DNA of 5,181 nt from VGBO01 sp964453335 (lineage in GTDB: Bacteria; Actinomycetota; Acidimicrobiia; Acidimicrobiales; CAIXPF01), in NCBI GenBank assembly GCA_964453335.1, contig CAYVOK010000101.1, positions 1-5,181 on the forward strand. Reading direction: 5' to 3'. Within the stretch, counting starts at the first letter, position 1. Each line of letters begins with the position of its first letter. Under the pieces are notes generated by a model. That model did no database searches, was not told the DNA's origin, and worked only from the letters and a program-made list of their open reading frames with translations. The position numbers were made by a program, and so were the translations under genes. Of this stretch, positions 1 through 3,885 are shown piece by piece.

Positions 1-1
1 C

Positions 2-298
2 CCGCGATATCCTTGGTTTGTGGAAGATATCGGCAGAACCTTTTATAACATTAGGTCTGCCCAGATTTGGTTAACAAGTTATCTTAATCGTTATAAGATC
101 AAGACTTGGAAGAATGGACGTTACCGATTCAACGCTGGAGAATTCTTTACCCCAAGTAACATTCTTATTGATTGCGAGATTGTTACTATTGAGGTAAAGC
201 CTACAACTCTTAAGAGCGTTTTTGATTTCTCCGCTGAACTTGAAATGAAGAACGGCAAGAGGACAAAGAAGGCAAAGACGAATGAAGCCAAAGAATGA
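2..298 (+). CDS. Small hypothetical phage protein, probably 5'-truncated by the window edge
   Basis: The frame is open from the first complete codon (base 2), so the gene probably begins before the window. A GTG at 20 is the first possible internal start, but no Shine-Dalgarno sequence precedes it. The visible part has 98 residues; the product is basic, with a Lys/Arg-rich C-terminus. It is a divergent paralogue of the next gene: both have an aromatic-x-IR segment near the N-terminus, a W-K-containing basic stretch, then DCEIVTIEV (here) versus DCEVVESEI, and near the end FDFSAELEMK versus FEFFAEYQMK. Starting at GTG 20 would place IR at residues 11-12, exactly as in the neighbour, which keeps that start alive. 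It overlaps the next gene by 17 bp, implying translational coupling. No function is known to me. Confidence 0.8.
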   Translation, partial: PRYPWFVEDIGRTFYNIRSAQIWLTSYLNRYKIKTWKNGRYRFNAGEFFTPSNILIDCEIVTIEVKPTTLKSVFDFSAELEMKNGKRTKKAKTNEAKE

Positions 299-611
299 AA
301 AGATTTATATGATCCGCCGAATGACGGATGGGTTATTCTCAACGGGTAGTGCATATCCAAGTTTCAATAAACGTGGGAAGATGTGGAAATCGGTTGGCTC
401 CGTGAAAACCCATATGCTAATGGTGATGGGCAATTATGGAGTTGTTGATTATAATGGGACTTTTCACCCAGATAAATATTATGATGGACATAATCCATAT
501 AAGGATTGCGAAGTTGTAGAAAGTGAGATTACTTATAAGCCTGTCCAAAATGCATTTGAATTCTTCGCAGAATATCAAATGAAGAAAGCGGAAAAGAAGA
601 ATGACAAGTAA
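282..611 (+). CDS. Small phage protein of the IRR-x-DGLFS / DCEVVE family
   Basis: A 109-residue protein. The N-terminal segment (IRRMTDGLFSTG, then YPSFNKRGKMWKS, residues about 11-36) matches a recurrent small-protein type I recall from tailed phages, where IRR..DGLFS..G.YP.F...GK.WK is followed by a short K-H-x-L segment and a DCE[IV]VE strand. Here DCEVVESEI lies at about residues 76-84, followed by a helical FEFFAEYQMKKAEKK tail. The function of this type is unknown to me. The ATG at 282 is chosen because AGAAGG (267-272) lies 9 bases upstream; an in-frame ATG at 309 has no comparable site. It overlaps the preceding gene by 17 bp and the following gene by 11 bp, so the three are read as one transcript. 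It is a paralogue of the upstream gene. Confidence 0.87.
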   Translation: MKPKNEKIYMIRRMTDGLFSTGSAYPSFNKRGKMWKSVGSVKTHMLMVMGNYGVVDYNGTFHPDKYYDGHNPYKDCEVVESEITYKPVQNAFEFFAEYQMKKAEKKNDK

Positions 612-780
612 CTCGCATTTTCGAGTTCCATGCAAGTTTAACGAATCACACAAAACAGATTATGATTATGAATACGATGCATATTTCTGTCTTGATTGTG
701 ATTCTTGGCTAGAAAAACAATGCGAGGATCATCGTTGCAACTTTTGTCCAAAGCGTCCTGATAAGCCATCCGAAGTTTAG
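601..780 (+). CDS. 59-residue zinc-ribbon-like cysteine-rich protein
   Basis: A short gene starting at ATG 601, inside the last codons of the previous gene (11 bp overlap), and ending with TAG at 778-780. The product has Cys11, then C30-x-x-C33, Cys41 and C46-x-x-C49. Two CxxC knuckles 12 residues apart are the classic pattern of a treble-clef or zinc-ribbon metal site. Acidic and aromatic residues (DYDYEYDAYF) precede the first knuckle, and the tail is basic and proline-rich (PKRPDKP). Small proteins with FC.DC..WLE...C....C..CP.RP are, as I recall, common in phage genomes. A role in nucleic-acid or protein binding is inferred only. The Shine-Dalgarno is weak (GGAAAAGAAG), which fits translation coupled to the upstream gene. 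The stop codon's final G is also base 1 of the tRNA gene that follows. Confidence 0.83.
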   Translation: MTSNSHFRVPCKFNESHKTDYDYEYDAYFCLDCDSWLEKQCEDHRCNFCPKRPDKPSEV

Positions 781-871
781 GAAACGTGGGTGAGAGGCTT
801 AAACCAGCGGTTTGCTAAACCGCCGTAGGTGTAACAATCTACCGAAGGTTCAAATCCTTCCGTTTCCGCCA
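780..871 (+). tRNA. tRNA-Ser (anticodon GCU) with encoded CCA
   Basis: A complete class II tRNA cloverleaf can be drawn. The acceptor stem GGAAACG (780-786) pairs with CGTTTCC (861-867), with discriminator G868 and encoded CCA 869-871. The D stem is GGT/ACC (789-791 with 803-805). The anticodon stem GCGGT/ACCGC (807-811 with 819-823) encloses the loop TTGCTAA, giving anticodon GCT at 814-816. A long variable arm (GTAGGT, 825-830, with ATCTAC, 837-842) is the hallmark of serine tRNAs. The T stem GAAGG/CCTTC (844-848 with 856-860) holds the loop TTCAAAT. It reads AGC and AGU codons. No promoter lies directly upstream, so it is presumably cut from the transcript of the preceding genes, and a terminator begins three bases after CCA. 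tRNA genes among small accessory genes are typical of phages. Confidence 0.97.
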
Positions 872-874
872 ATA

Positions 875-914
875 AGCCAGTTGCCAATTCATTTTGGTAA
901 CTGGCTATTTTTTT
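875..914 (+). terminator. Intrinsic terminator after the tRNA
   Basis: A 13-bp stem pairs 875-887 (AGCCAGTTGCCAA) with 894-906 (TTGGTAACTGGCT), with one G-U pair and a six-base loop TTCATT. After one A it is followed by seven T (908-914). This is a textbook Rho-independent terminator. It ends the unit containing the three upstream genes and the tRNA. Its T tract ends one base before the -35 box of the next promoter. Confidence 0.95.
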
Positions 915-915
915 G

Positions 916-944
916 TTGACTCTGCCTCTCGCTTGTGATAGGAT
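916..944 (+). promoter_or_regulatory. Sigma70-type promoter of array A, predicted leaderless
   Basis: The -35 box TTGACT (916-921), a 17-bp spacer and the -10 box TAGGAT (939-944). TG at 936-937 makes it an extended -10. Only six bases separate the -10 box from the ATG at 951, so the start point expected 7 bases after the box falls on the A of ATG, and there is no room for a Shine-Dalgarno. The same geometry recurs at 3222-3250. Box sequences and spacing are seen directly; promoter activity and leaderless start are inferred. Confidence 0.85.
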
Positions 945-950
945 TGAATA

Positions 951-1154
951 ATGAAGCCAGCAGCAGGACAAATATGGAAACTAACGAATTACGATGGTTC
1001 GGAACTTTATGTGTTTCTTTTGAGATTTAAATTTTTATCTGCAACTCATGGTGAAGTATGGGCAACAAACCATCTTGGCACTAATTCAGATATAGAACCA
1101 GAAGTTTCATTTTCGAAATGGAATTCCAAAAATTGGGAATTTGTGAGTGGATAA
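951..1154 (+). CDS. Array A member 1: small GQIW...VSG protein
   Basis: A 67-residue protein opening array A. The family pattern is GQIW at residues 6-9, a hydrophobic strand (LYVFLLRF, 19-26), an aromatic-containing second strand (GEVWATNHLG, 34-43), a polar linker and a C-terminal W-x-F-VSG. This alternation of short strands without membrane segments or signal peptide suggests a small SH3-like beta barrel; that fold is my inference. The ATG at 951 is the only sensible start. It lies six bases after a -10 box with no ribosome binding site, so initiation on a leaderless mRNA is expected. The stop TAA abuts the next ATG directly, in the same frame, and the last codons (gtgagtggataa) act as binding site for the next gene. 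The function is unknown. Confidence 0.88.
   Translation: MKPAAGQIWKLTNYDGSELYVFLLRFKFLSATHGEVWATNHLGTNSDIEPEVSFSKWNSKNWEFVSG
1143..1154 (+). promoter_or_regulatory. Recurrent stop-codon ribosome binding site gtgagtggataa (first copy)
   Basis: The block gtgagtggataa closes this gene and recurs at 1335-1346, 1525-1536 and 2285-2296; the last three carry the longer ctggtgagtggataa. A variant, ggtgagtgatgt, precedes the ATG at 2111. GGTGA can pair with UCACC of the usual 16S rRNA 3' end, and it lies 6-8 bases before the next ATG in the full copies. The same bases encode the C-terminal (L)VSG of the upstream protein. The binding-site role is inferred from position. Confidence 0.7.
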
Positions 1155-1346
1155 ATGGAACCCAAGGCTGGACAAATATGGCTTGATAAAAGATGGAAAG
1201 AACATCTTTTTATTACAAAAGTCCGCATAAATGTTCTAGAGAAATACGATTGGGTTTATTGGCATAATATCGAAGGGGATTTTGATACAGATTCTTCGTT
1301 GGATGGATTTATAGAATCAAGAGAATATGAACTGGTGAGTGGATAA
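1155..1346 (+). CDS. Array A member 2: small GQIW...LVSG protein
   Basis: A 63-residue protein beginning EPKAGQIW (GQIW at 6-9), with a strand LFITKV at 18-23, an aromatic strand YDWVYWHNI at 31-39, an acidic loop (EGDFDTDSS) and the terminal YELVSG. Closest to members 1 and 3 in N-terminus, length and C-terminus. ATG 1155 directly follows the TAA of member 1 without any intergenic base, and GTGAG at 1143-1147 is placed 7 bases upstream, so reinitiation or coupling is expected. It ends in ctggtgagtggataa, which serves the next gene. No catalytic motif, signal peptide or membrane segment is visible. Function unknown; a small beta-barrel adaptor or inhibitor is conceivable but unsupported. Confidence 0.88.
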   Translation: MEPKAGQIWLDKRWKEHLFITKVRINVLEKYDWVYWHNIEGDFDTDSSLDGFIESREYELVSG

Positions 1347-1347
1347 T

Positions 1348-1536
1348 ATGGAACCAAAAGTTGGACAGATTTGGCAGATGAGCTTTCCTGATAAAAAAGA
1401 ATTTATTTTTATCACTAATGTAGGATCAAATGGTTTCCGAGTTACATATTATTATCTCAGCAATCCAGAAATAACTAACTGGAATTATACATCAACATTT
1501 ACTACTGGCGTTAATTACAAACTGGTGAGTGGATAA
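1348..1536 (+). CDS. Array A member 3: small GQIW...LVSG protein
   Basis: A 62-residue protein beginning EPKVGQIW, with strand FIFITNV at 19-25, a strongly aromatic strand FRVTYYYL at 30-37, a Thr/Asn-rich segment and terminal YKLVSG. A GTG at 1339 would add three residues, but that codon is part of the upstream LVSG block. ATG 1348 aligns exactly with the starts of members 1 and 2 and has GGTGAG (1334-1339) 8 bases before it. One base (1347) separates it from the previous stop, and its TAA shares an A with the next ATG. Eighteen bases at its end (1520-1537) are identical to those at the end of member 2. Function unknown. Confidence 0.87.
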   Translation: MEPKVGQIWQMSFPDKKEFIFITNVGSNGFRVTYYYLSNPEITNWNYTSTFTTGVNYKLVSG

Positions 1537-1754
1537 TGCTTGGACATTACGTTGGTGATGTGGTTATACGTTTTGATATGTCTGCTGCGGTTCATATTAT
1601 TGGGATAATAATAGAAGTACCAAAAAGCCCAGAAGGGCTTTTCAAGATTGGTTGGTCTGATGGTAGTTTTGGTGATTGTTATGGTTTGAGAGACATTAGA
1701 CGAATGAAAAATGAAATTGAGGATTTGATGTATGGAATTACCAAAAGTTGGTGA
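1536..1754 (+). CDS. Array-B-type VGDVV...IGIII...GWSDG protein embedded in array A
   Basis: A 72-residue protein that does not resemble its array A neighbours but matches the array B genes 1.7 kb downstream: VGD at residues 6-8, IIGIIIEV at 21-28, FKIGWSDG at 36-43 and a C-terminal charged helix (IRRMKNEIEDL). It starts at the A of the previous TAA (1-bp overlap), with GGTGAG at 1524-1529 as binding site. It ends at a TGA (1752-1754) lying inside the GGT GAT codons of the next gene's VGD motif, the same overlap style as array B. It may be a founder or a transplanted member of array B. Fold guess: SH3-like barrel plus helix. Function unknown. Confidence 0.86.
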   Translation: MLGHYVGDVVIRFDMSAAVHIIGIIIEVPKSPEGLFKIGWSDGSFGDCYGLRDIRRMKNEIEDLMYGITKSW

Positions 1755-1932
1755 TGTAGTTGAAAAACTTGATATGCCTTGGACTGATCATAGGTTTTTC
1801 TTTATTCTGGAGAACCCATATGAGCGTTACTACAAAATAATTAATGTAGCAACTGGCGAAAAATGGAATTGGAGTCTTGGCTGGAGAGATAATGCCGAAC
1901 TTGATTGGGAGCGTGAATGGCGGATCGTGTAA
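1732..1932 (+). CDS. Hybrid array protein: VGD start, family-A-like remainder
   Basis: A 66-residue protein. Its start, ELPKVGDVV (VGD at 6-8), is that of family B. The rest looks more like family A: strand RFFFIL at 21-26, YYKIINV at 33-39, tryptophan-rich middle (W45, W47, W51) and a terminal EWRIV that corresponds to the W-E-F-V / Y-E-L-V ends of family A. The ATG at 1732 has GAGG at 1719-1722 nine bases upstream. It overlaps the upstream gene by 23 bp and the next by 16 bp. It could be a recombinant between the two families or a divergent intermediate; only an alignment with homologues can decide. Function unknown. Confidence 0.85.
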   Translation: MELPKVGDVVEKLDMPWTDHRFFFILENPYERYYKIINVATGEKWNWSLGWRDNAELDWEREWRIV

Positions 1933-2114
1933 AAATCAAGATTGGGCAGATTTGGAAGTTTAAGCCAAGACCCAATGATGAACAGGATTATTTTGTATTG
2001 ATCAATCGAATCACCGAACAGGTTATTGGATATCAGTATATCCATAAAGATAAGACTGGTTGGTGTTTTGAACGAGACTTTCATAATACATATGATTTGG
2101 TGAGTGATGTATGA
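1917..2114 (+). CDS. Array A member 4: GQIW...LVSDV protein
   Basis: A 65-residue protein with a slightly longer N-terminus than its paralogues: GQIW at 10-13 after a Lys-rich lead (RVKIKI), strand YFVLINRI at 25-32, VIGYQYIHKDK at about 36-46, and terminal YDLVSDV. The C-terminus replaces the final G of LVSG by DV because the stop is reached four bases into the next gene (ATGA overlap at 2111-2114). GGGAG at 1907-1911 lies 5 bases before ATG 1917, supporting this start. It overlaps the upstream gene by 16 bp. No enzymatic motif. Function unknown. Confidence 0.87.
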   Translation: MADRVKIKIGQIWKFKPRPNDEQDYFVLINRITEQVIGYQYIHKDKTGWCFERDFHNTYDLVSDV

Positions 2115-2296
2115 GAATTCCAATTCCTGGTGAATTGTGGAAAGACGAGCATAATAAAACATTGCTTATAACAATGGTAAGGACAGACCATCCAGTAAGT
2201 CACGATTGGATTTTTTATTATATCGTTGACTATGATATAGATAGTAATTGTTCGCTTGCATCTTTCGTTAAATATTCAACGCTGGTGAGTGGATAA
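2111..2296 (+). CDS. Array A member 5: GELW...LVSG protein
   Basis: A 61-residue protein, the most degenerate family A member at its start (GELW at 7-10 in place of GQIW). It keeps the LLITMV strand (18-23), the aromatic strand DWIFYYIVDYD (32-42) and a clean C-terminal LVSG. ATG 2111 overlaps the previous TGA by four bases, with GGTGAG (2099-2104) six bases upstream. The segment around residues 32-51 resembles member 2 (YDWVYWHNI..DFDTDSSLDGF versus HDWIFYYIV..DIDSNCSLASF), suggesting these two share a more recent ancestor. Function unknown. Confidence 0.87.
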   Translation: MRIPIPGELWKDEHNKTLLITMVRTDHPVSHDWIFYYIVDYDIDSNCSLASFVKYSTLVSG

Positions 2297-2518
2297 ATGG
2301 TTAAAGTAGGACAAGTCTGGAGAATATTAGAAACTACATTGGATCTAAAAGGAGCCAATCCAGAAGATTATCTTATTGTTATCACAAAGATTTATAAAAA
2401 GAAAATGGTAGCAGATTTCTTTTATCTTGATGGTTATGATTCTGGAAGGGATGGAGAGGACGATATTAACATTCCTTGGCTTATCAAGAACGGACAATTG
2501 GAGAGTGATGTAAGATGA
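2297..2518 (+). CDS. Array A member 6: GQVW...LESDVR protein
   Basis: A 73-residue protein, the last and longest of array A. GQVW at 5-8, then an insertion (LETTLDLKGANPED) before the strand YLIVITKI (25-32), MVADFFYLDG (37-46), an acidic loop (DSGRDGEDD), and a terminal QLESDVR related to the LVSDV end of member 4. ATG 2297 follows the previous TAA with no gap and in the same frame; GGTGAG at 2284-2289 is seven bases upstream. The TGA overlaps the next ATG (2515-2518). YLIVITKI recalls the IGIITKI strand of family B, supporting a distant link between the two families. Function unknown. Confidence 0.87.
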   Translation: MVKVGQVWRILETTLDLKGANPEDYLIVITKIYKKKMVADFFYLDGYDSGRDGEDDINIPWLIKNGQLESDVR

Positions 2519-2787
2519 GTGGTGGACATTTCTGCGATAACAATTATATCTATTACCGTGTGTTTCAATTCGCTGATGAACTTGAAAACGAAATCCAGAA
2601 TAACAGCAAGCCAAATGATTATGGATACTCACGAGATTTTAGTGATGAAACTCTTGTGATTTTAAAGGCAAAGGTCGAGCAGATGCGTAAAATCGCACAA
2701 GCAATGAGAGAGATTGATTATCTTTATTCTGGTGATCACGGTGAAGATAGTTTCTTGAAGATTATGAAGGAGCATGAAAATGAGTAA
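2515..2787 (+). CDS. SGGH...SGDxGEDSF small phage protein
   Basis: A 90-residue protein belonging to a recognisable but uncharacterised small-protein family I know from many phages and some bacteria. It has SGGHFCDNNY at the very N-terminus, a helical segment with ADELENEIQNN (about 20-30), a Y-S-x-x-x-S-D-E-T linker, a long helix (VILKAKVEQMRKIAQAMREIDYLYS, about 48-72) and the signature SGDHGEDSFLKIMKE near the C-terminus. In most relatives the start reads SGGHFDY; here Cys7 precedes the Asp. It is cytoplasmic and mostly helical, with no known function. It overlaps array A by four bases (ATGA) with GGAG at 2500-2503 upstream, and it overlaps the next gene by eight bases, so it is expected to be co-transcribed from the array A promoter. 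Confidence 0.93.
   Translation: MSGGHFCDNNYIYYRVFQFADELENEIQNNSKPNDYGYSRDFSDETLVILKAKVEQMRKIAQAMREIDYLYSGDHGEDSFLKIMKEHENE
2768..2772 (+). promoter_or_regulatory. Ribosome binding site AGGAG that fixes the start at 2780
   Basis: AGGAG at 2768-2772 is only one base from ATG 2774 but seven bases from the in-frame ATG 2780. Normal spacing favours 2780. Confidence 0.75.
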
Positions 2788-3034
2788 AGATTATGATAAG
2801 GGTTTCCAAGATGCCGTAAAGAAGGTTGGGGATCTTCTGCTTTCGGAGTTTAAAGCATACAAAAAGGAAATGAAAGGGTTTGTGAAAGATACTGATTATC
2901 TTTCTGCTTACGAAAACAAAGTTCGCATGGAAGATGCAGATTTTTATTTCCATGAAATTCGTAAGATGGTTGTAGAGAAAACCGATAGTGATAGCAATAA
3001 GACTTGTAGTTGCTTAATCTGTAAAGGAGACTAA
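2780..3034 (+). CDS. Small helical hypothetical protein with C-terminal CxCxxC
   Basis: An 84-residue, highly charged, predicted helical protein beginning SKDYDKGFQDAVKKVG. It contains many Lys/Glu/Asp residues, a stretch ADFYFHEIRKMV around residues 53-64, and a cysteine cluster CSCLIC just before the end that could bind metal. The start is placed at 2780 because AGGAG lies seven bases upstream. It overlaps the previous gene by eight bases. The next gene's AAAGGAG lies within its last codons. I do not recognise a family. The DYDKGFQDAV start resembles the Y..G...A beginning of many short phage helical proteins, which says nothing about function. Confidence 0.87.
   Translation: MSKDYDKGFQDAVKKVGDLLLSEFKAYKKEMKGFVKDTDYLSAYENKVRMEDADFYFHEIRKMVVEKTDSDSNKTCSCLICKGD
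3023..3029 (+). promoter_or_regulatory. Strong ribosome binding site AAAGGAG for the 57-residue gene
   Basis: AAAGGAG at 3023-3029, seven bases before ATG 3037, is the best Shine-Dalgarno in the window and is the main support for a very short downstream gene. Confidence 0.85.
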
Positions 3035-3036
3035 AA

Positions 3037-3210
3037 ATGGGTTGCGCTAATTGTTGTTCGCAGGAAAAAGATGATGCTACAAGGCAAGTGATTAAGGCTA
3101 TTAACCAGGATTTAGATGTATTAGAAAGCGGTCTAAAGCCAGTAGGGGAATACCACGGCAGGGATCTTCAGGATTTGCGTGAGAGACTGACAAAGTTATT
3201 TGGCAAGTAG
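3037..3210 (+). CDS. 57-residue protein with N-terminal CxxCC
   Basis: A short open frame of 57 codons plus TAG, supported by a near-perfect AAAGGAG seven bases before its ATG and by its place two bases after the previous stop. The protein starts MGCANCCSQEKDD, giving Cys3, Cys6 and Cys7, a possible metal or redox site. It continues as an amphipathic helix (QVIKAINQDLDVLESGL), a turn (KPVGEYHG) and a second helix (LQDLRERLTKLFGK). No signal peptide or lipobox is evident. It is the last gene before the second promoter. No obvious intrinsic terminator follows, so transcription may read through into array B. I do not recognise a family. Confidence 0.83.
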   Translation: MGCANCCSQEKDDATRQVIKAINQDLDVLESGLKPVGEYHGRDLQDLRERLTKLFGK

Positions 3211-3211
3211 C

Positions 3212-3287
3212 AAACAAGTTCTTGACTTCAAAGCCCACCTATGTTAGACTGATCGTATGGTCGAGCATAAGGTGGGCGAACTTGTTT
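3212..3287 (+). repeat. Interrupted inverted repeat around the array B promoter and start codon
   Basis: Left arm blocks AAACAAGTTC (3212-3221) and GCCCACCT (3233-3240) are exact reverse complements of GAACTTGTTT (3278-3287) and AGGTGGGC (3270-3277). The right-hand blocks are directly adjacent and encode the conserved VGEL start of the first array B protein. The left-hand blocks are separated by 11 bases (3222-3232) that begin with the -35 box TTGACT. In a read-through RNA this gives an 18-bp stem with an 11-base bulge and the ATG (3257) in a 29-base loop. An RNA starting at 3257 lacks the left arm. Confidence 0.8.
3222..3250 (+). promoter_or_regulatory. Sigma70-type promoter of array B, predicted leaderless
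   Basis: The -35 box TTGACT (3222-3227), 17-bp spacer and -10 box TAGACT (3245-3250), with TG at 3242-3243 as an extended -10. Six bases separate the -10 box from ATG 3257, so +1 is predicted on the start codon's A. The distance from -35 to ATG is 35 bases, identical to the promoter of array A. No Shine-Dalgarno precedes 3257. Boxes are seen; activity is inferred. Confidence 0.85.
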
Positions 3288-3481
3288 TGATGGTTCTTAG
3301 GACTTATGAGAGAAGATACCAATACCTTGGAATTATCAAAAAGGTTGATGACGGAATAATGATTGGCACAAAAGCCTATTTTGTCGAATGGAACGACGGA
3401 CAAGATAATTGGTATTCCTCAGAAAGTATCGAGGAAATGAAAAGTGACCTCTGGACTTACTATGAATCACAAAATCGGTGA
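3257..3481 (+). CDS. Array B member 1: VGELV...LGIIKKV...VEWNDG protein
   Basis: A 74-residue protein opening array B. VGE at 6-8 (VGD in the others), strand LGIIKKV at 24-30, strand YFVEWNDG at 41-48, then a charged C-terminal helix (SIEEMKSDLWTYYE). The order of a G-D/E turn, a G-hydrophobic strand and a V-x-W-x-D-G strand is typical of SH3-like or Tudor/KOW-like barrels, a fold inference from pattern only. ATG 3257 is at leaderless distance from its promoter and has no binding site. It ends in QNR with TGA (3479-3481) embedded in the next gene's GGT GAT codons; the overlap is 20 bp. The first 31 bases form the right arm of an inverted repeat. Function unknown. Confidence 0.88.
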   Translation: MVEHKVGELVLMVLRTYERRYQYLGIIKKVDDGIMIGTKAYFVEWNDGQDNWYSSESIEEMKSDLWTYYESQNR

Positions 3482-3680
3482 TCTTATTTGGTCGCAATCT
3501 GCCCACGAAATTGCTATTATCGTTGGTTATTTTCCAAATGGTTTACATGGGTCGGCTAAATTCAAATATTCAGTTTGCCATAGTTCAACTGGCAATAGGT
3601 TCTTTTACACAGAAGAAATGATTGAAGAAGGTAAGAGACATTTAGAGGCTTTCTATGAACGCGAAGCATCAAATCGGTGA
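3462..3680 (+). CDS. Array B member 2: IGDLIW protein
   Basis: A 72-residue protein: NHKIGDLIW at the start (IGD 5-7), strand IAIIVGYF (17-24), FKYSVCHS (34-41, where the usual EW is lost), and helix MIEEGKRHLEAFYE. A GTG at 3444 would give six more residues and has GAGG nine bases upstream, but ATG 3462 aligns with the paralogues and is preferred. It overlaps member 1 by 20 bp in the +1 frame and member 3 by 26 bp, ending CGG TGA inside that gene's IGD codons. The binding site before 3462 is weak, suggesting coupling to upstream translation. Function unknown. Confidence 0.86.
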   Translation: MNHKIGDLIWSQSAHEIAIIVGYFPNGLHGSAKFKYSVCHSSTGNRFFYTEEMIEEGKRHLEAFYEREASNR

Positions 3681-3885
3681 TCCTGTATTTTGGCTGAAAG
3701 ATGGAGTGTTTGGTTATGTTTCCGATATCAATTACGATAAAAAGTTAGACGAAACATTTTATGTAATCACTTGGTTTCTTTCCGAAGAAATTGAATCCTC
3801 TTGGTTGGAAGAACAATTTGTTGATGAATCCAAGCGGGATCTACAAATTTATCTTGGTGAGATTCCACCAACGCAGGTTAGGTAA
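3655..3885 (+). CDS. Array B member 3: IGDPVF protein
   Basis: A 76-residue protein: NAKHQIGDPVF (IGD 7-9), strand FGYVSDI (19-25), FYVITW (35-40), acidic stretch SEEIESSWLEEQ and helix FVDESKRDLQIYL, then a proline-containing tail (GEIPPTQVR). AGAGG at 3644-3648, six bases upstream, supports ATG 3655. Unlike most array B members it ends with TAA directly abutting the next ATG, in the same frame, so readthrough of that single stop would fuse members 3 and 4. Members 3 and 4 both have GDPV and a G-Y-[VI]-S strand, making them the closest pair. Function unknown. Confidence 0.87.
   Translation: MNAKHQIGDPVFWLKDGVFGYVSDINYDKKLDETFYVITWFLSEEIESSWLEEQFVDESKRDLQIYLGEIPPTQVR

Larger units (their letters stand above)
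951..2518 (+). repeat. Array A: tandem paralogous gene series
   Basis: Eight consecutive genes of 61-73 residues. Six belong to family A (starts at 951, 1155, 1348, 1917, 2111 and 2297), sharing G[QE][IVL]W at residues about 5-13, an F/Y-I/V-rich strand at about 18-32 and a C-terminus near LVSG or LVSDV. One at 1536 is family-B type, and the one at 1732 has a B-like start and an A-like end. DNA identity is low except at junctions: 18 bases ending in the stop are identical at 1330-1347 and 1520-1537. The series therefore looks like old tandem duplication followed by divergence. Confidence 0.8.

Noticed and set aside
610..627. Hairpin AACTCG-CATTTT-CGAGTT after the stop of the 282-611 gene
   Set aside because: Only six base pairs, no T tract, and it lies inside the coding region of the zinc-ribbon gene.
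901..960. CTGGCT of the terminator could pair with AGCCAG at 955-960 instead of 875-880, as an attenuator
   Set aside because: The alternative is only six base pairs against a 13-bp stem, and the downstream segment is transcribed after the T tract.
777..971. Minus-strand open frame of 64 codons
   Set aside because: It is antisense to the tRNA, terminator and promoter and has no binding site; the frame arises from structured RNA sequence.
1830..2162. Minus-strand open frame of 110 codons
   Set aside because: It lies antisense to three well-supported overlapping genes with good starts and paralogues; low-complexity Ile/Leu/Ser composition is typical of a shadow frame.
2820..2840. KKVGDLLL inside the 2780-3034 protein as a family B relative
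   Set aside because: It lies at residue 14 of a helical protein without the later strand motifs; the similarity is a short coincidence.
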